Origin: Pelomonas sp. Root405
GTDB lineage: Bacteria; Pseudomonadota; Gammaproteobacteria; Burkholderiales; Burkholderiaceae_C
Length of the DNA: 64,000 nucleotides
Assembly: GCF_001425165.1 (NCBI RefSeq)
Contig: NZ_LMDU01000018.1
Span: 149,429-213,428, forward strand
Direction: 5' to 3'
The notes under the pieces were generated by a model. It made no database searches. It was not told the DNA's origin and saw only the letters and a program-made list of their open reading frames with translations. Shown piece by piece: positions 8,431 through 16,208 of the stretch. The position numbers were made by a program, and so were the translations under genes. The stretch's first letter is position 1, and every line of letters begins with the position of its first letter.

Positions 8431-8928
8431 ATGCGCTTCGCCCTCCTCGCCATCTGCGCAGCCGTTCTCACCGGCTGTGCGACCCTGGACCGTGATGCGC
8501 GACTGCAGCCCGGCGTCAGCAGCGAGGCGGAGGTGGTCGCGATCTACGGCCAACCGCGCCGCGTCTGGCCTGAAGCCGATGGCGGGCGCACGCTGGAATA
8601 TTCAAGCCAGCCCATGGGCCGGCACAGCTATATGGTGCGCCTCAATGCCGACGGACGGCTTATGGGCATCCAGGACGGCCTATCACCCGCCAACCGCGCG
8701 CGCATCGAGCCGGGCATGACACCCGAGCAGGTCAGCCGCATCCTCGGCACCGAAAGGAGCCGCGTGTTCTACCGCAACAGCGGCGAGAATGTCTGGGACT
8801 GGACCATCGAGCCCGACCAAGCCGGCTACGGCATGCGCTTCAACGTCCACTTCAAGGAAGGCCGCGTTGTGCGGGCGGGCCAGAGCATGGTGTTTCCGAG
8901 CCGGTTGTTCCCGGGCATGGACGACTGA
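8431..8928 (+). CDS. Outer-membrane lipoprotein with two BamE/SmpA-like repeats
   Basis: A 165-residue predicted lipoprotein. The signal peptide ends in the lipobox LTGC, giving a lipid-modified Cys near residue 16. The mature part contains two similar segments, LQPGVSSEAEVVAIYGQP and IEPGMTPEQVSRILGTE, each followed by a tryptophan-containing beta segment. This is the SmpA/OmlA (BamE-like) fold in duplicate. BamE belongs to the outer-membrane protein assembly machine, but normal BamE has one such domain and is shorter, so this is a paralogue. It is 6 bases after pyrD and probably cotranscribed. Confidence 0.82.
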   Translation: MRFALLAICAAVLTGCATLDRDARLQPGVSSEAEVVAIYGQPRRVWPEADGGRTLEYSSQPMGRHSYMVRLNADGRLMGIQDGLSPANRARIEPGMTPEQVSRILGTERSRVFYRNSGENVWDWTIEPDQAGYGMRFNVHFKEGRVVRAGQSMVFPSRLFPGMDD

Positions 8929-9076
8929 TCTGCAGGGCGTGGGCGTGAAAAAGGCCCTGGAAGCTTGCGCTACCAAGACCTTGAAGGATCATGAATACCA
9001 ACGAACCTCAGGTTTACGCCCGAGGTCGCTGAAGACGAATCCTGAATTTTTGGGGGAGCGTTGGCGCTCCTGAAGC

Positions 9077-9094
9077 GCGCCCCACCAGGGGCGC
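9077..9094. terminator. GC-rich hairpin after the PEP-CTERM gene
   Basis: GCGCCCC and GGGGCGC form a perfect 7-base stem with an ACCA loop, about 17 bases beyond the stop codon of the minus-strand gene at 9111. A second hairpin, GGAGCG/CGCTCC with loop TTGG, lies at 9055-9070. Neither has a proper T-run, so they may end or stabilise transcripts from either side. Confidence 0.45.
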
Positions 9095-9110
9095 TCATCC
9101 CAAGTTCCGA

Positions 9111-9590
9111 TTAACGGTCGTCGCGGCGGCGACGCGAAGCGACGAAGCCGATGATGCCGAGGCCGGCGCCCAACAGGGCATAGGTTTCGGGTTCCGGCAC
9201 CGGCGTGGCAGCCGAAGCGATGGCGTACGAAGCCGTGCCGGCTGCGCCGCCCAGGACCGAGTAGTAGTAGCTGCCAGCGCCCAGGGACACGGAGTTCGTG
9301 CCACCGAAGGTCCAGGCGCCGATGCCGACGTCGTCGCCGCCGCCGATCATGCCGTCGCCACCTGCGGAGTACAGGCTGTAAGCGCCGCCCACGATGGTGC
9401 CGAAGGACAGAACACCGCTCTCCACGTTGGACGCAGTGCCCAGCGAGAACGAGAAGGTGTCGAAGATGGCGCCGCTGACGGTGTTGCCACCGAGCTCAAG
9501 GGCGCCGTGCGAGCCCCAGTTCCAAGATGCGGCTTGGCTGCTGAGGGCGGTGAACGCCGCCACTGCGGCGACGATGGTTTTCAATTTCAT
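9111..9590 (-). CDS. PEP-CTERM sorting domain protein
   Basis: A 159-residue exported protein. The ATG at 9590 has AGGAG upstream and starts a signal peptide (KTIVAAVAAFTALSSQA). The mature part is Gly/Ser-rich and low in charge, with IFDTFSFSL near the middle, reminiscent of the FxDxF-type PEP-CTERM family. It ends VPEPETYALL, a hydrophobic stretch and SRRRRDDR. Sorting by an exosortase is expected; no function beyond that is evident. The gene stands alone between pyrD/lipoprotein and parC. The 192 bases upstream (9591-9782) hold its promoter region; I found no convincing sigma54 or sigma70 consensus there. Confidence 0.86.
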   Translation of the reverse strand: MKLKTIVAAVAAFTALSSQAASWNWGSHGALELGGNTVSGAIFDTFSFSLGTASNVESGVLSFGTIVGGAYSLYSAGGDGMIGGGDDVGIGAWTFGGTNSVSLGAGSYYYSVLGGAAGTASYAIASAATPVPEPETYALLGAGLGIIGFVASRRRRDDR

Positions 9591-9782
9591 ATGCGTAGCT
9601 CCTGACTTGGGACGGTCAAGCACAACCGCCGGAAACTATTGTGCAGTGCAACGAAGCGGTAGAAAGTCTCAAACATCCCTTGGCCTAGGGGTACACCCTC
9701 TTTTACTTGTAGCCTCTTGTAAGTACACGCCCCAGCCTTGTCACTTCTGCACCAGTGAAGCGCTGGCTGTCACCAATTCTGT

Positions 9783-12116
9783 TCATGGCAACTCGGCAGT
9801 GAGGCGCGCGACCTTTTGCAAGCCATCGACCGCCTTGCCCTTGCGAGCCCGCTTGGACGCATGAGCGGCCAAAGACTGGTTCTTCAGCAGTTCCTCGCGC
9901 GGCTTGCCGCCACGACCGCTGCCGAGCACGCGGAGATGGGTCGTGAAGCAGGCAACGGAGGCCAGCGTGTCTTTCGCTTCCAGGTCCATCAACATCAACC
10001 CCTTGCCGCCCTTGGGCTGATGCTTGAGTTCGTCGAGAGAAAAGGTTAGCAAGCGCCCCTGCGCGCTCAACACGCCGAGCTGGACCGCCACCACGGTCGC
10101 GGGTACCGCAGCCACCAAGGGCTGTTCGCCTTCATCAAGCGCCAGGAAGGTCTTGCCTGCCTTCTGCCGCCCGACGAGGTCGCCCACCTGCGCGATCAGG
10201 CCGTAACCGGTCGACCCAGCCATGACGAGGCGCTGCGACGCTGCCGCCGCCATGTAGTGCGCGATCTGTGACCCGCTTTCGAGCTCGATCATCGTCGTGA
10301 TGGGCTGGCCGTCGCCCCGCCCGCCGGGCAGTGTCGAGACAGGCACCGAGTACACGCGCCCATTGCTGGCGATGACGACGAGCGGGTCGACGCTGCGGCA
10401 GCGGAAGGCACCCCGGAGTGCGTCTCCGGCCTTGAAGGTCTGGGCGGCGACATCGACCTCGTGACCTTTCAGCGCCCTCACCCAGCCCTTCTGGCTGACG
10501 ATGACAGTGACCGGTTCATCGACGATTCTGACCTCCGCCGTGATGCGCTTCTCCGCCTGGATCAGCGTGCGGCGGTCGTCGCCGTATTGCTTGGCGTCGG
10601 CCTCGATCTCCTTGATGACCGTGCGGCGCAGCGCGGCGGCCGAGCCCAGGATGTCTTCGAGCTTGGCGCGCTCGTCCCGCAGCTTGGCCAGCTCCTGCTC
10701 GATCTTGATGGCTTCGAGCCGCGCGAGCTGGCGCAGGCGGATTTCGAGGATGTCCTCGGCCTGGCGGTCGCTGAGCTTGAAGTGCGCAATCAGCGCCGTC
10801 TTCGGCTCGTCGGACTCCCGAATGATGCGGATCACCTCGTCGATGTTCAGCAACACCAGCTGCCGGCCTTCGAGCACATGGATGCGGTCATTGACGTGCG
10901 CGAGGCGATGCTCGGTGCGCCGGCGCACCGTCACCTGGCGGAAGCCCACCCACTCGGCCAGCATTTCGCGCAGGCTCTTCTGTGTCGGACGGCCGTCGGC
11001 GCCGATCATGGTCAGGTTGACCGGTGCGCTGCTTTCCAAACTGGTGTGGGCCAGCAACGTGTTGATCAGGTCCTGCTGCTCGACGGTGCGGCTCTTGGGT
11101 TCAAAGACGATGCGCACGGCCGCGTCCTTGCTGGACTCGTCGCGCACGACGTCCAGCACCGCCAGCAGGCCGGCCTTGAGCTGCAACTGGTCGGCAGACA
11201 GCGTCTTCTTGCCCGCCTTGACCTTGGGGTTGGACAGCTCCTCGATCTCCTCCAGCACCTTCTGCGCGCTGGTGCCGTGGGGCAGTTCGGTGACGACGAG
11301 TTGCCACTGGCCGCGCGCCAGGTCCTCGATCTTCCAGCGCGCGCGCAGCTTGAGGCTGCCGCGACCCGACGCATAGGCCGCGCGGATTTCCTCGGGCGCG
11401 CTGATCAACTGGCCGCCGCCAGGGAAGTCCGGCCCCGGGATCAGGTCGTAGAGCGCGTCGTCGCCGAGCTTGTCGTCCTTGAGCAGCGCCACGGCGGCCG
11501 CGGCCACCTCGCGCAGGTTGTGGCTCGGGATCTCGGTGGCCAGGCCGACCGCAATGCCGCTGGCGCCATTCAGCAGCACGAAGGGCAGGCGCGCCGGCAG
11601 CTCGACCGGCTCCTGCGTCGTGCCGTCGTAGTTGGGGCGGAAGTCGACCGTGCCTTCGTCGATCTCGTCCATCACCAGGCGGGCGATGGGGGCGAGGCGC
11701 GCTTCGGTGTAGCGCATCGCCGCAGCGCCGTCACCGTCGCGGCTGCCGAAGTTGCCGTGGCCGTCGATCAACGGATAGCGCAGCGAGAAGTCCTGCGCCA
11801 TGCGCACCAGCGCGTCGTAGACCGACTGGTCGCCGTGCGGGTGAAAGCTGCCGAGCACATCGCCGACGACCTTGGCGCCCTTGACCGGCTTGGCGCCTGA
11901 GTTGCCGCTCCAGCCGAGGCCGAGGCGATGCATGGAATAGAGGATGCGGCGCTGCACCGGCTTCTGGCCGTCGGCATAGGACGGCAATGCGCGGCCCTTG
12001 ACGACGCTGAGCGCGTATTCGAGGTAGGCCTGCTGTGCGTAGGCGGCCAGCGTCAGCGCGTTGGCGTCGTCGCCCTCGGTGGGCAAGTCGAAATCGATGG
12101 GGGTCTGGGAACTCAT
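9783..12116 (-). CDS. parC: DNA topoisomerase IV subunit A
   Basis: The DNA-breaking subunit of topoisomerase IV, which unlinks daughter chromosomes together with ParE. It has 777 residues. The catalytic tyrosine is in AMRYTEARL (about Tyr136). LPSYADGQKPVQRRILY and GAKPVKGAKVVGDVLG belong to the winged-helix DNA-binding part, and a C-terminal pinwheel domain follows. In the quinolone-determining region (HPHGDQSVYD) the position of E. coli ParC Ser80 is Gln and that of Glu84 is Asp. The length and ParC-like C-terminus favour ParC over GyrA. Its start overlaps the upstream lytic transglycosylase gene by 4 bases (ATGA), so it is cotranscribed with that gene and the GNAT gene. Confidence 0.95.
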   Translation of the reverse strand: MSSQTPIDFDLPTEGDDANALTLAAYAQQAYLEYALSVVKGRALPSYADGQKPVQRRILYSMHRLGLGWSGNSGAKPVKGAKVVGDVLGSFHPHGDQSVYDALVRMAQDFSLRYPLIDGHGNFGSRDGDGAAAMRYTEARLAPIARLVMDEIDEGTVDFRPNYDGTTQEPVELPARLPFVLLNGASGIAVGLATEIPSHNLREVAAAAVALLKDDKLGDDALYDLIPGPDFPGGGQLISAPEEIRAAYASGRGSLKLRARWKIEDLARGQWQLVVTELPHGTSAQKVLEEIEELSNPKVKAGKKTLSADQLQLKAGLLAVLDVVRDESSKDAAVRIVFEPKSRTVEQQDLINTLLAHTSLESSAPVNLTMIGADGRPTQKSLREMLAEWVGFRQVTVRRRTEHRLAHVNDRIHVLEGRQLVLLNIDEVIRIIRESDEPKTALIAHFKLSDRQAEDILEIRLRQLARLEAIKIEQELAKLRDERAKLEDILGSAAALRRTVIKEIEADAKQYGDDRRTLIQAEKRITAEVRIVDEPVTVIVSQKGWVRALKGHEVDVAAQTFKAGDALRGAFRCRSVDPLVVIASNGRVYSVPVSTLPGGRGDGQPITTMIELESGSQIAHYMAAAASQRLVMAGSTGYGLIAQVGDLVGRQKAGKTFLALDEGEQPLVAAVPATVVAVQLGVLSAQGRLLTFSLDELKHQPKGGKGLMLMDLEAKDTLASVACFTTHLRVLGSGRGGKPREELLKNQSLAAHASKRARKGKAVDGLQKVARLTAELP

Positions 12117-12766
12117 GGATGCAAGGTCAGGCGCTGCGCGCGGGCCGGCTGGCTCTGCTGCAGCAAGGCCCAGTACAGCTCAAGGACGAGCTGCACATGG
12201 GCCTGGGTTTCATCGATGTCGGGCAAGCGGTTGCCGGCGCGACGTACCGCGCCCTCGCCGGCATTCCAGGCGGCCAATGCCGTGTCGATGGGAAAGCGGC
12301 GCAACAAGTCGGCCAGCATGCGCGCGCCCGTGTGAATGTTGATGCGCGGCTCGATCAGCCGCGCAGCGTCGGCCGGCGTCGCGTAACGGGCCGCCGTCTC
12401 CGGCGTGATCTGCATCAGGCCCATGGCGCCCCGCGGCGATACGGCCGCCTTCTGGTAGCCCGACTCGACGGCGATGATGGCCTTGAGCAGTTCGGCGTCG
12501 ACGCCATGCCGCGCGGCGGCCTCGCGCACCCAGGGCTGGACGGCTTTCACTTCCGGCGCAATATCCAGCCAGTTCAGCAAGGCCAGTCCGGCGTCGGTCT
12601 TGCCGGGCACGCGCTGCATGCCGACGCTGCCGAGCACCGGCTTGTAGCGCGCATCGAGCTGGCGCGGCGCGAAATGAGCCACACCGGCCGCGTCGACAAA
12701 GCCCCAAAGCTCGGCGTGCACGGGCAGCGCAAGACAGGCCAGCAACACCAAAAGCCAGGCCCTCAT
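12113..12766 (-). CDS. Periplasmic lytic transglycosylase (SLT domain)
   Basis: A 217-residue exported enzyme predicted to cleave peptidoglycan glycan strands without hydrolysis. It has a signal peptide (MRAWLLVLLACLALPVHA), then a short DUF4124-like segment (LWGFVDAAGVAHFAP). The SLT/lysozyme-like domain carries the catalytic Glu in IIAVESGYQ, followed by SPRGAMGLMQITPETA and the AWNAGEGAV motif. Both ends overlap its neighbours by 4 bases (GNAT upstream, parC downstream), so translation is probably coupled. Confidence 0.92.
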   Translation of the reverse strand: MRAWLLVLLACLALPVHAELWGFVDAAGVAHFAPRQLDARYKPVLGSVGMQRVPGKTDAGLALLNWLDIAPEVKAVQPWVREAAARHGVDAELLKAIIAVESGYQKAAVSPRGAMGLMQITPETAARYATPADAARLIEPRINIHTGARMLADLLRRFPIDTALAAWNAGEGAVRRAGNRLPDIDETQAHVQLVLELYWALLQQSQPARAQRLTLHP

Positions 12767-13287
12767 GCGGCCTCCAAGCCGAGCGCCACGCGCGCCTGGT
12801 ATTCGCGATCCAGCAGCGACATGACGATCAGCGAGTCGTAGCCATCTGCGCCGTCGGTCGTCACGCGCACGCTCTCACGCAGCCGGCCCTCCTCGACGAA
12901 GCCTTCGCTGCGGTACAGCTCGAAAGCGCGCGTGTTCAACCCCTTCACGTCGAGCCAGAAGCGGTGAGATTTCAGCTGCGTGAAGGCCATCGCCTTGAGC
13001 TGCCGCACCGCCGCCCGCCCCAGGCCGCGGCCCTTGGCCTGCAGCACCAAGCGCTTCAACTCGACCGAGCCGTTCGGGTTGCGGCAGCCCTGCAGGATGA
13101 CAAAGCCGATGCGCTCCAGTGCGTCGCCCTCCTCCAGGATGAAGTGGCGCGAGTCCGGAAAACGGATGGCGCCTTCGTGCTGCGTCCTTTCCCAGGGCGT
13201 GATGAAGGGCAGGTTGGCACCGTCGCGCTCGACCGAGACGACCCAGTCGAGGTCGGACAGCATGGTCGGGCGCAATCTGAGGCTCAT
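12763..13287 (-). CDS. GNAT family N-acetyltransferase
   Basis: A 174-residue acetyl-CoA-dependent transferase of the RimJ/RimL-like GNAT type. The ATG at 13287 starts the homology (MSLRLRPTMLSDLDWV). The acetyl-CoA-binding segment is visible as LKRLVLQAKGRGLGRAAVRQL, and the C-terminal part has NTRAFELYRSEGFVEEG. The acceptor is unknown. It is the first gene of the GNAT-transglycosylase-parC unit and overlaps the transglycosylase start by 4 bases. A repeat element lies between it and the upstream amidohydrolase gene. Confidence 0.88.
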   Translation of the reverse strand: MSLRLRPTMLSDLDWVVSVERDGANLPFITPWERTQHEGAIRFPDSRHFILEEGDALERIGFVILQGCRNPNGSVELKRLVLQAKGRGLGRAAVRQLKAMAFTQLKSHRFWLDVKGLNTRAFELYRSEGFVEEGRLRESVRVTTDGADGYDSLIVMSLLDREYQARVALGLEAA

Positions 13288-13321
13288 AGGCCTTCCCGCC
13301 GGGCCGTCCCAAGGAATGACC

Positions 13322-13363
13322 AACCCCCTCGGGGGGCAGTGAGCGGAGCGAGCGGGGGGGTTG
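13322..13363. repeat. GC-rich dispersed repeat (copy 1), hairpin-forming
   Basis: Bases 13323-13360 match a second copy at 30833-30870 at 34 of 38 positions. The shared core is CCCCCTCGGGGGGCAG, then GAGCG, then GCGAGCG and a run of G. The ends AACCCCC and GGGGGTT can pair, so the RNA would form a stem. This copy fills the gap between two minus-strand genes. I recall similar elements as common between genes in Burkholderiales. Confidence 0.75.
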
Positions 13364-14395
13364 TCATGCAGTCTCAAATCCGCCAAGCACGGCAACGACA
13401 TTGCGGCCGATGGCCTCGGTCGCATAACCGCCTTCCTGGATGAACAGCGTCGGCGCGCCGAAGGCGGCGATGCGCTGGCCCATGCGGCGGAACTCGGGCT
13501 CGTCGAGCTTGAAATGCGAGATCGGATCGCCGCCGTAGGTGTCGACGCCGAGGGACACGATCAGCAGGTCGGGCCGGTAGACCGTCAGCCGCGCCAGCGC
13601 CTGCTCCAGCGCAGCGAACCAGCCATCGTTCGCGACACCGACCGGCAACGGGAAGTTGGCGTTGAAGCCCGCGCCCTCACCTGCGCCCGTCTCGTCGGCA
13701 TGGCCGAGGAAGAAGGGGAACTCGGTGCGCGGGTCGCCATGGACGCTGGCGTAGAACACGTCGGCGCGGTCATAGAAGATGGCCTGGGTGCCGTTGCCAT
13801 GGTGGTAGTCCACGTCCAGGATGGCGACGCGTGCGAGGCCCGCATCGCGCGCGGCCTGCGCGGCAACGGCGGCGTTGTTGATGAAGCAATAGCCGCCGAA
13901 GAAGTCCGCGCCGGCATGGTGGCCGGGCGGGCGGGTCAGCACATAGGCAGACCGCTGGCCGGCCAGCACCAGGTCCAGCGCCGTCAGCGAAGCCTGCGCG
14001 CCGGCATAGGCCGCGGTCCAGCTGCCCGATGTGAGCGGCGTGCCGCTGTCCATCGAATACAGGCCCATGCGCGCCGCGAAGCTCGCCGGTTCGACATCGC
14101 TGCGCAGCGAACGCACCGGCCACACGGCCGGGAAGGCGTCGCCTTCTCCTCCCAGAGCCAGCCACTCGGCATGCGCGCCCTCGATGAACTTGAGATAGCG
14201 CGCCGCGTGCACCCGCGCGAGCGGCGCCAGGCCATGGTCGACCGGCACGAGCACGTCGCCCAGCCCGGCCGCCTGCAGGGCCTGCAGGATGTAGTCGGCC
14301 CGTGCCGGGATCTCGAACGCTGGCACCAGCCGGCCGCGGAAGAACTCGTGCGTGGCCGCGTGCTGCGCGTGCCCGGTGTTGTAGACCGTTCGCAT
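13364..14395 (-). CDS. Histone deacetylase family protein (acetylpolyamine amidohydrolase-like)
   Basis: A zinc-dependent deacetylase of the arginase/deacetylase fold, 343 residues. The active-site motifs are intact: RPPGHHAG with the paired histidines, DVDYHHGNGT with zinc ligands, and LGVDTYGGDP with the distal aspartate. The N-terminal VYNTGHAQH and HEFFRGRLVPAFEIPAR resemble acetylpolyamine amidohydrolases, so acetylated polyamines or similar small amides are the likeliest substrates; lysine deacetylation is less likely. It has no signal peptide and should be cytoplasmic. A repeat element follows its stop codon. Confidence 0.9.
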   Translation of the reverse strand: MRTVYNTGHAQHAATHEFFRGRLVPAFEIPARADYILQALQAAGLGDVLVPVDHGLAPLARVHAARYLKFIEGAHAEWLALGGEGDAFPAVWPVRSLRSDVEPASFAARMGLYSMDSGTPLTSGSWTAAYAGAQASLTALDLVLAGQRSAYVLTRPPGHHAGADFFGGYCFINNAAVAAQAARDAGLARVAILDVDYHHGNGTQAIFYDRADVFYASVHGDPRTEFPFFLGHADETGAGEGAGFNANFPLPVGVANDGWFAALEQALARLTVYRPDLLIVSLGVDTYGGDPISHFKLDEPEFRRMGQRIAAFGAPTLFIQEGGYATEAIGRNVVAVLGGFETA

Positions 14396-14536
14396 CAGCC
14401 CTCCGTTCGACGTGGCAGCGCGCAGCCACGGCCGCCGGGCGGCGTCAGAGGCGAGGGGATCAGGGTGGGGGCGGTCATCACGGCGCGGGATTGTGCAACG
14501 CTTTGATGCCGCCCCGTCAGGGCGAAGGCCGCGGCC

Positions 14537-16102
14537 TCAGCTGCCGCAGCCCATCGTGGCGATGCGCTGGTGAGCGGCCTTGGCCTGCACGAGGCCGTTG
14601 CCGTAGTAGTCATCACGCCCTGCGGTCCCCAGGTCGAGGGTGCTCTTGTTCAGCGAGGCGCGGAGCTGAGCGGCGGTGCAGCCGGGGTTCAGGCTCCAGA
14701 CCAGAGCCGCGACCGCGGACACATGGGGCGTGGCCATCGACGTGCCGCTGTAGGCCGCGTACAGGTCCGGCAGGCCGAAGACGCCGACCTCGGCCGACTG
14801 GCCGAGCTGGCCGAGCAGCGTCGCGCCATCGGCCTGCGTGGCGCCGACCGAGGGAATGGCCGTCACCGTCTCGCCGAGCGTGCCGACCAGGTCGCCCGCC
14901 GTGTTGTTGTAGACCACCGCCCCAGCGCCGCCGCTGGCCTGGCAGTTGCCGACTTTCTCCGCGAAGCTGATCGTGCCGCGCTGGATCAGGCAGACCTTGC
15001 CCGTCATGCTGCCGGCCGCGGCGGCCGTGCCGAGGCCGAAATCGGCCAGAGCGCCGGTCGCGGTGCTGCGCGGCGAGCCCTCCATGGACTGCTCGGCGTA
15101 GCCGCTGCCGGCCACGTCCAGCGACGCGCCGGTCTGGCTGAAGGCCGGCACCGTCGACATCACGGCCACGCCCGGCGCGGCCAGCTCGACGTCGGCGTTG
15201 AACTGCGAGAAGCCCGCCACGACCTTGTCCGAGTCGACGGCGGCAACCGAGACGACCTCGGGAAAGGCGGCGGGATAGGACAGCGTGTTGTCGCCATCGT
15301 TGCCGGCCGCAGCGATGAGCAGAACGCCCTGCTTGGCCAGGCGGGACACGACGCGGGCTTCGAGCCTGCTGCCCTCGGCCCCGCCGAGCGACATGCTGAT
15401 GACGTTGGCGCCGTTGCGGGCGCAGCTCATCATGGCGCGGGCGATCTGCGGGTCGGTGGCGCTGCCGCTGGCGTCGAAGACCTTGGCGATGAAGAGGTTC
15501 AGCCGGCCCGACGGCGCCACGCCGACGACACCCACCGCATTGTTCAGTGCCGCGATGGTGCCGGCCACATGGGTGCCGTGGGAGTTCTCGTCGCTGTTCC
15601 AGGTGCCGGATTTGGTGAAGTTCTCGCCGGCCATCGGCACGCCCGCCAGGTCTTCGTGACCGGCGTCGATGCCCGAGTCGACGATGCACAGGCGGCGATT
15701 GCCGGCCTGGCTGTCGGGCAGCTTGTCGGCCTGCACCATGGCGATGCCATAGGGTGCCGCCTGGGCCTGGCTCCCGGCCACCCGGATGCTGCGGCTGCCG
15801 AGGACGCGGCGGCGCACGGGCGAGTCGACGAAATCGACCTTGCCGTTGCGGGCCAGGGCCTGGGCCGCAGCGCGCGGCATGGTGACGACCAGCGCGTCAA
15901 CTTCGGACAGGTCGTGGTCGACGCGACCGCCGCCACGGTTCACCTCCGCGCGCACGCTGCCGCCGGCATTGGCCTTGTGGCCGACGATGACCTGGACCTC
16001 ATCCTTGCCGGCTGCCAGCGACGGCAGGGCCAGCGTGCTCAAACCCAGGCACACGGCGAGGGCACGAGGGAGCAATCTTCGGGCGAATCTGTGCTGGCGC
16101 AT
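14537..16102 (-). CDS. Secreted subtilisin-like serine protease (S8) with PA insert
   Basis: An exported endopeptidase of 521 residues. The signal peptide covers about residues 1-31. An I9-like propeptide follows (VQVIVGHKANAGG to about residue 95). The catalytic triad is Asp142 in CIVDSGID, His175 in SHGTHVAGT and Ser455 in GTSMATPH; the oxyanion Asn is in AAAGNDG (about 268). A protease-associated (PA) domain is inserted at about 345-440. There is no C-terminal P-domain or sorting tail, so the enzyme is probably released. It stands alone between the HDAC-like gene and parE. The 141 bases downstream (14396-14536) show no clear terminator. Confidence 0.93.
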   Translation of the reverse strand: MRQHRFARRLLPRALAVCLGLSTLALPSLAAGKDEVQVIVGHKANAGGSVRAEVNRGGGRVDHDLSEVDALVVTMPRAAAQALARNGKVDFVDSPVRRRVLGSRSIRVAGSQAQAAPYGIAMVQADKLPDSQAGNRRLCIVDSGIDAGHEDLAGVPMAGENFTKSGTWNSDENSHGTHVAGTIAALNNAVGVVGVAPSGRLNLFIAKVFDASGSATDPQIARAMMSCARNGANVISMSLGGAEGSRLEARVVSRLAKQGVLLIAAAGNDGDNTLSYPAAFPEVVSVAAVDSDKVVAGFSQFNADVELAAPGVAVMSTVPAFSQTGASLDVAGSGYAEQSMEGSPRSTATGALADFGLGTAAAAGSMTGKVCLIQRGTISFAEKVGNCQASGGAGAVVYNNTAGDLVGTLGETVTAIPSVGATQADGATLLGQLGQSAEVGVFGLPDLYAAYSGTSMATPHVSAVAALVWSLNPGCTAAQLRASLNKSTLDLGTAGRDDYYGNGLVQAKAAHQRIATMGCGS

Positions 16103-16208
16103 GGCAGCTCCATGGAATTGAAGCCACCCATTTTTCGCCTCGCGCCGCCCGCGTCAACGGGGGCGGGCCCTGTCCCTCGTATCGGGGGCAGCCCGCTTCA
16201 CACAGGCG

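Noticed and set aside
9591..9782. Sigma54 promoter for the PEP-CTERM gene
   Set aside because: Some PEP-CTERM genes use sigma54, so I looked for GG-N10-GC elements on the minus strand; none had a usable consensus.
10461..11900. 479-codon plus-strand frame inside parC
   Set aside because: Antisense to the conserved core of ParC with no recognisable domain.
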